Shown: positions 58,150-64,000 of the stretch, in pieces | Layout: the number at the start of each line of letters is the position of its first letter | How positions within the stretch are numbered: the first letter of the stretch is position 1 | Assembly: GCA_034359265.1 (NCBI GenBank) | Contig: CP136895.1 | Location: 49,556,001-49,620,000 of the forward strand | Source of the DNA: Canna indica | Lineage: Eukaryota; Streptophyta; Magnoliopsida; Zingiberales; Cannaceae | Direction of reading: 5' to 3' | Length of the DNA: 64,000 nucleotides | Made by a program: the position numbers and the translations under genes | Notes under the pieces: generated by a model | Database searches by the model: none | Seen by the model: the letters and a program-made list of their open reading frames with translations, nothing else | Told to the model about the DNA's origin: nothing

Positions 58150-59820
58150 ACCAAAAGATTGAAACTAACTAGTATCATATAAATCAAAGGAGTTGCTAAT
58201 TTTGATCATTATGCAAAGAGAACACGTTTAACAACTAGCTAGTTTGCATCCAACCCAGCATGCAGAGATTTTGAAGATTCAGGCAACTTACATGCTACTA
58301 CTCATGGCAGAGAAAATTACACATAGTTTCACTTTAGATAAATCCACACTACTAAGACAACATGGACAATTTGAATATAATATGTAAGTACAATCAACAT
58401 CTTTTTTGCAGATTAACAAGCAAATTACCAACAGTTAAATATACATCAAACAATACATGGCAATGCTCTCCTTGATAATAATACTTTTTTTTCAGAATGC
58501 AAAATCTACACCAGCATAGATCCTAGACCATAAAATCTCTCAAATTAACATCTATCTCTGATTGCTCATCCGACATGTACCATATTGAGTGTTTCTAGAG
58601 ATCCAAATAGAAGTAGAGGTACAAGATACTGAAATATGTATTTACAAATAAAAATTAACCCTGTACTCACTAAGCACTGGATAGATTTCACTTCCTTCTA
58701 CATTTTGTGTATATTTATTTGAACTTTCTAATAACTACATTGACCCTAAATATGTACAAAAAGAGGTTATGGTGCACAAGGTTCCTACCCGTATAGGAGG
58801 ACAAAGTCCATAGCATTATTCTTAATAGCAACAAAGAAGAACTAAAACCTAGTCACTCCATTGAGCTAGGTTAACTAACATAGCCTTAATGTCTAAATCT
58901 GAATATGGGTTGCCTTTTATGAATTGAATTTAACATATGACAAGAATCTCTATCAATTTATCCCTTGCATCCGAACATAAAGTATGAAACAACAAAGAAA
59001 TCACATGTCAAAACTAGTGTCAAAAGACTCAAAATAATAAAGAGTTCCTAACCAAGATTGAACTTAAACTTGATCATGCCCACTTGAACTTAAAGATTGA
59101 ACTTCATAAGGACAATTGAAGTGTCCGAATATATAGCATGTTCAGCTATATATTGGTAATATGCCAAAATATAGAATGTTCAGCTAATTAATAGTTCTCT
59201 GATCTGAATCAAGCTATTGGGTGTGGTGTTTAGATGTTGGGTCTTTTGCTTACTACTTTTTAGTTTCCTTTCTTTCCTTGCTTTATGACCTTTAGACTTG
59301 TTTTTATTCTATCCCTATCTCTACCTGTAATTGTTTCATTACTGTTGAATATCAAAATACTGATGTTGATATTAGTATCAACATCCTGATATCAAGATGC
59401 TGATATCAACATCAATATCCTCATATTGATATCAGGCTACTGATATCAGCATCCTCATATTGATATCAGGATGTTGATATCAGCATCAATATCAGGATGC
59501 TGATATCAACATCAGCATCCTAATACTGATATTAGTATTAGGATCAAGGTGTGGCTGCATAAAGGGTAATTTATGAGCAGTATGAATATCTAAGTAGGCT
59601 TCAAAGAAATACATGAAGATCATAAAACATGCACAAATGTGGAACACCAATCAATCATCATATAACAGAAATTTAGCTTATACATGAACAACCAAAAAGA
59701 TAACCATCAAAGCATTGGAATCCTTATCAGCCACATTTATTAAAGGATAAATAGAGAATTGAAGTATCACCATTGCATAGGAATCCTTCAAATCCATCAT
59801 GCTAGACAGATACATGAATA
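58150..59820. other. Non-coding region between the two CACTA-2 genes
   Basis: AT-rich sequence without supported ORFs. It contains one GATATC palindrome cluster (59345-59545). The end of the TNP2-like gene lies at 59821. Confidence 0.5.
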
Positions 59821-62800
59821 TCAATCAAAGTAGTTCCAGAGTGTGTCATCAAAGTCGGACTCTTCTTCAGACTCAATTTCATTTGAAACAGCTGAATAAT
59901 TTTCAACAATGGTGGGCTCTATGTCGTCCCTTGCCCATTCAACATCAATTTCATCATCAGGCAAAGACAAATTAGTTGTTGGTTCAGATGACTCAATATT
60001 ATATATATTTCTTCGGCACAATATGATTGGTCATTCACATTAGAAATCTCCATATGAAGAGTTTTCATAACGTAATACCTATTGTCATTAGAGGGATCGC
60101 GAACATAGAAGCACTGTTGGACTTGAGAAGCGAACACAAATGGATCATCCATATAACATTTTTTATCGAAGTGAACACAAGCCAACCCATACTTTTCTGA
60201 TTCTACTTCAAACCTATCACATCTAAACAAGACAAACTTGAAATTACCAAAATAGTCTAGCTCAATTATTTCATTAATTGCACCATAATAAGTAACTGCA
60301 TTCGTCGTCAGATTTTGATCCTTACTACTAGCAAAGCTTTGAGTGATTGACACCACTATTTTGTGTCCTGTGACTTGCATCACGCTGCCTAGTATGAAAT
60401 TTACATCCATTGATGACATAACCCGAAAACCTTCTTGCAACTTTATTTGGGCCTCTACATAACTCCTTCAGTCGATCAGGGACATCCTCCTCCATTGCAC
60501 GATTTTTAAACCAATCAATGAAATCATGGCTTTGACTTTTTGCTTTGGTCCACTTTCTTCCTCTCTTCCGATTTATGATATTTTCATGTTCACTACAAAA
60601 AAATTATTTTGTTACAACAACTATTCAAATGAGTTTATAAACAAATTTTTAAGGGCAAAGAATAGTTATTTACCTAATGTAAGGCTGAACTTCATCACAA
60701 TTGAACAAGATATACCGGTGAGCTTGGTTCCTTTCATTATTGTCCATCGAAAATAAATTACCTTTTTTCTTCCCTCCTATAGGACGACCCATGGGTAAAA
60801 AAAAACTAGACAGCTCAGCATCGAAAGACTCACATGTGTCAGCATTTCTTGTCACTCTGTTCCACCGTGTCTCCACATTAGAGTTCATATAATTTGAGCA
60901 AAATGTCAAGCATTCCTCAACCAACTAACCCTCAGCTATTGAACCTTCAGGACGAGCTTTATTGCTCACGTAAGCCTTCAGCTTTCCCAACTCTCTTTCT
61001 GGCGAATACATCCACCGAGAATGAATAGGGCCACCCAATCTTATCTCATTTGGTAGATGAATGGGCAAATGAAGCATTACATCAAAAAATGATGGAGGAA
61101 AAATCCTCTCTAATTGGCAAAGTGTTTCAGCAATCTCAAATTTCAAGGTCTCTAAATCATTCACATCAATAACTCTTTGACATATGGAATGAAAAAAAGA
61201 ACATAGACGTATCAGAGGATAGGCCACTTGGTGAGGAAGTGTGTTAATCATTGCTACTGGGAGTAAGTAGTATAGCATGAAATGAGCATCATGACTCTTG
61301 TACCCTGAGACTTTCAAGCCATCTTGGTGAACACATCTTGAAATATTTGCTTCACAATCATCGGGTAATTTTGCTTCCTTGAGAACGCTACAGAAAATAG
61401 ACTTCTCATTTTTGTTCATGTTAAAGCATGCTTTTGCATACTTTACTTTCTTGCCTTGATCCACTGGTTTCGGATGAAGTTTTTTTCTAATTTCCAACTC
61501 TTGCAAATCTAAACGGGCATTAACATGATCTTTTGTCTTCCCCGTTATGTCCAACAAAGTCCCTATCACATTGTCAAATATATTCTTTTCAATATGCATG
61601 ACATCAAGATTATGTCGTAGTTTATTATGCTTCTAATATGACAATTCAAAAAAAAATGGACCTCTTCTTCCAAGGACCACCAATGCTTTTCTTTTGCATC
61701 TTCCCAAATGAATTGACAAAGTCTTGCAACACGTCCAAGATCTCTGTCCCTTCTAACAAATTAGGAGTATGCCTATATTCTTTTTTTCCATTGAAATCCC
61801 GTGTGTTTCCTCTATAATCATGACTTATCGGCAAGAAAATATGGTGATCCGTATAACACATCTTTCTACTATACTTCAAGTAAGCCGAATTAGTGTTATA
61901 ATTATAAGATGGACATGCTAATTTTCCCTTTGTGCTCCAACCACTCAACATAGCATATCCATGAAAGTCGCTAATAGTCCATAAAAGGGTTGCTCGCAAC
62001 TTAAAAGTTTGATTCTTTGAAGCATCATATGTGTCTACTCCCAGCTCCTACATAATTTTCAACTCTTCAACCAATGGTTGCAAGTACACATCAATATCAG
62101 TCCCAGGAGAGTGTGGTCCAGGGATAATTAAAGACAACATAAAATACTTCGACTTCATACATAACCATGGTGGAAGGTTGTATGGCATAAGTATTACCGG
62201 CCATATACTATAAGAAATACTCATGGTCCTATATGGATTGAATCCATCGCTAGTCAACCCAAGTCTTATGTTGCGTGGGTCACTAGCAAAATCAAGATAA
62301 CGCTCATCGAAGTCCTTCCATGCTCCGCCATCAGCAGGATGCCTTAACTTTCCATCTCTTATTCGCTCTTCCTCATGCCACCTCATTAAATTTGCAGTCC
62401 TCTCATACATGAACAACTTTTGAAGTCTAGGAATTAACGAAAAGTGTTTTAAAACTTTAGCCGCTACTTTGTGGCCTTGCTTGGGATTTTCTAGCTCATT
62501 CTCTGCCTATGAATTCTAAACCCACCGTGAAGCACCGCAAATATGACAAGACTTGTCTTTCTCATGCTCTTTCCAATATAACATACAATTATTGGGACAA
62601 GCATCAATCTTTTTATAATCAAGGCCCAAGTCCCTTATCATGGCTCTTGTTTTATTAAAAGATTGGGGGATGTTCAAATCTGGCATAGCTTCTTTTATTA
62701 GCTCTAAGAGTGCATTGAATGACACATTACTCCAACCAAAGAGACACTTCATCAAATATAACCGAATGGTGAAGGACAAGGTAGAGAAATTTTTACAATC

Positions 62801-63235
62801 GGGGTACAATTCCTTGTTTGCCTCCTCTAATAAATTATAAAACTTTTTGGCATCTTCATTAGGACCCTCTATAACTCCATCTTCTTCTACCACTTCTCTA
62901 AATCTATCATGCAACAATCCATCCATATCATCCATGTCATCCATGCAATTCTCTGCATCATCGATGTCATCATCCTCCTCTGTGGGCATTGTTAACTCCT
63001 CACCATGGTTTACCCAATCAGTGTAACCTTTTAGAAATCCATAGTCTATTAAATGTTCGAAGACTACATCTTTTGTCAACCAACGACCATTACCACATTT
63101 CGCACAAGGGCATAAAATCTCCCCTCCCTGAGGCCTTCCATTATTATAAGCAAAATCTAGGAAACATTGGACACCATTGATATACTCTGTATTATATCTC
63201 GGCATTTGAACCCATTCTTCATCCATTGATTTCAC
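59821..63235 (-). pseudogene. TNP2-like transposase of CACTA-2, few lesions
   Basis: The minus-strand ATG at 63235 begins MKSMDEEWVQMPRY with the transposase-associated domain (CPCAKCGNGRWLT near 63090) and an acidic linker, then the TNP2 core: KIDACPNNCMLYWK (about 62580), RNIRLGLTSDGFNP (about 62260) and WTISDFHGYAMLSGWSTKGK (about 61975). DUF4218 runs about 60925-61599 (VMLHLPIHLPNE near 61060). DUF4216 is about 60000-60350 (NEIIELDYFGNFKF), with an acidic tail to 59821. Lesions: TAG codons near 62518 and 62509, a TAG near 62050 (where TGG is usual), frameshifts near 61640 and 60010, and TAG near 60925. Some of these may be introns or recent mutations. Only a few changes separate it from a full-length transposase. 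Confidence 0.88.
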
Positions 63236-64000
63236 TTAACTACATAAATAAAAAATGCAAAGGGTAAGAAACGACAACATCAACTTGATGAGTTATACAT
63301 GCAACTCTAACATAGTGCAAAATCACTTAGAACATGTAGGCATAAATATGATCATCTTTAAAGTAAGTGATCATCTTGAACTCAACATTAATTAAATTTA
63401 ACGGTAATTATGAGAAAAACATGTAGAACAAAGTGCTCATTTCCAAACACTTAGAACAAAGTATGAGAAAAACCAAAGTGGGTGTGATTGTCGTATGATT
63501 TTAAGTCAAACCTGATGAAAACCTAACAGAAAGGAAATGTAATGGCATAAATCAAATCTAGCTAGTTTTTGGTTAATGATTTACAACCTAACTCAGGTTT
63601 AGCCAAACTTGATATCCAATTTGAGCTTACAATCTAACTCAGGTTCACACCACTTCATAGAATCAAACTGAAAGAAGACTAGTCTTGAGAAGGCTAACTG
63701 TTAAGTGGGATAATGCTGGTACGAAAGATTATTACTTTAAGATGTTCTTTCTTTCAAGTTATGATTTGTCTTATTTCATATGCAGCTGGTCTTGAGAAGG
63801 CTAAGCAAACTCTTATGGAAATGGTAATTCTACCAACTAAAAGAAGGGACCTATTTACAGGTCTTCGCAAGCCAGCTAGAGGTGCATGTTTAGAAGCAAT
63901 TATTTAGCTTGAACTATACACTTTGGCGAAAGTATTTAGAGGTGATATTTATGTTGCTCAGGTTTGCTTCTCTTTGGCCCAATCTGAATATGGGAAAACA
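63236..64000. other. CACTA-2 upstream (promoter/leader) region
   Basis: AT-rich sequence upstream of the TNP2-like start. No terminal repeat is reached. A short open frame at 63713-63907 has no recognisable content. Confidence 0.45.

Larger units (their letters stand above)
53177..59545. repeat. Six dispersed clusters of GATATCAGTATC / GATACTGATATC palindromic repeats
   Basis: Clusters lie at 53177-53213, 54066-54178, 54780-54935, 55347-55460, 57410-57590 and 59345-59545. Each is made of overlapping TATCAGTATCAGGATACT and TATCCTGATATC units in both orientations, with frequent GATATC cores. The cluster at 57410-57590 is a tandem repeat of about 60 bp; it creates a spurious repetitive open frame (57327-57698). 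Confidence 0.8.
51378..64000 (-). mobile_element. Second CACTA (En/Spm) element, partial (right end outside window)
   Basis: The left tip CACTACAACATTTTAGACC starts at 51378 inside Copia reverse-transcriptase sequence, preceded by TAT, the likely target duplication. Subterminal repeats follow to about 51900. Both element genes read right to left: the TNP2-like transposase (59821-63235) and the Transposase_24-like gene (52223-56911). The other terminus lies beyond 64000. The coding parts are better preserved than in CACTA-1. Confidence 0.88.

Overview
The window is nuclear DNA of a flowering plant, probably a monocot (the gene fragments carried by the Pack-MULE have GC-rich, monocot-like codon use; the species is not identifiable by eye). 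It is almost entirely nested transposable elements. The only ordinary host gene I can support is a four-exon OPA3-like gene on the minus strand (28797-30936).

Layout. 1-3024: plus-strand retroelement piece with a broken ORF ending in an eight-fold heptad repeat, a PPT and a truncated LTR. 3025-5518: decayed DNA running into a Ty3/Gypsy integrase pseudogene. 5519-24205: a deep nest. A minus-oriented element of LTR family 'A' was interrupted by a Gypsy-type solo LTR (5826-15425, TSD CTCGC), which was interrupted by a complete CACTA/En-Spm element (7442-14830, TSD AGA). The same family A LTR was interrupted again by a gag-only non-autonomous element (16345-23162) whose tip carries a TRIM-like miniature (from 15961) and whose interior carries a hAT-type MITE (19824-20317, TSD GTTGCAAC). 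24206-27788: Gypsy chromovirus 3' half plus 3' LTR. 28258-38042: the OPA3-like gene, then a second copy of its last two exons, split by a Mutator-type foldback element (35576-36604, 9-bp TSD) and AT-rich DNA. 38079-51377: a broken Copia element interrupted by two family A solo LTRs, a non-coding LTR element with a 64-bp satellite, and a Pack-MULE (49103-51195, 9-bp TSD) holding AAA-ATPase, bHLH and carboxylesterase fragments. 51378 to the window end: a second, better preserved CACTA element on the minus strand, with both transposase genes, LINE fragments and many GATATC-type palindromic clusters.

How it works together. The CACTA elements each carry the usual pair of genes (TNP2-like transposase and a Transposase_24 partner) between terminal repeats. 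The family A elements share a U3 built from arrays of TCGGTCGACCGA-like palindromes, followed by inverted repeats and a TATA box that itself sits inside an inverted repeat. The arms of these inverted repeats differ between copies yet stay self-complementary. That covariation is the most unusual signal in the window. All boundaries and target-site duplications quoted were read directly from the sequence. Family names come from recognised protein motifs and have not been checked by a database search.
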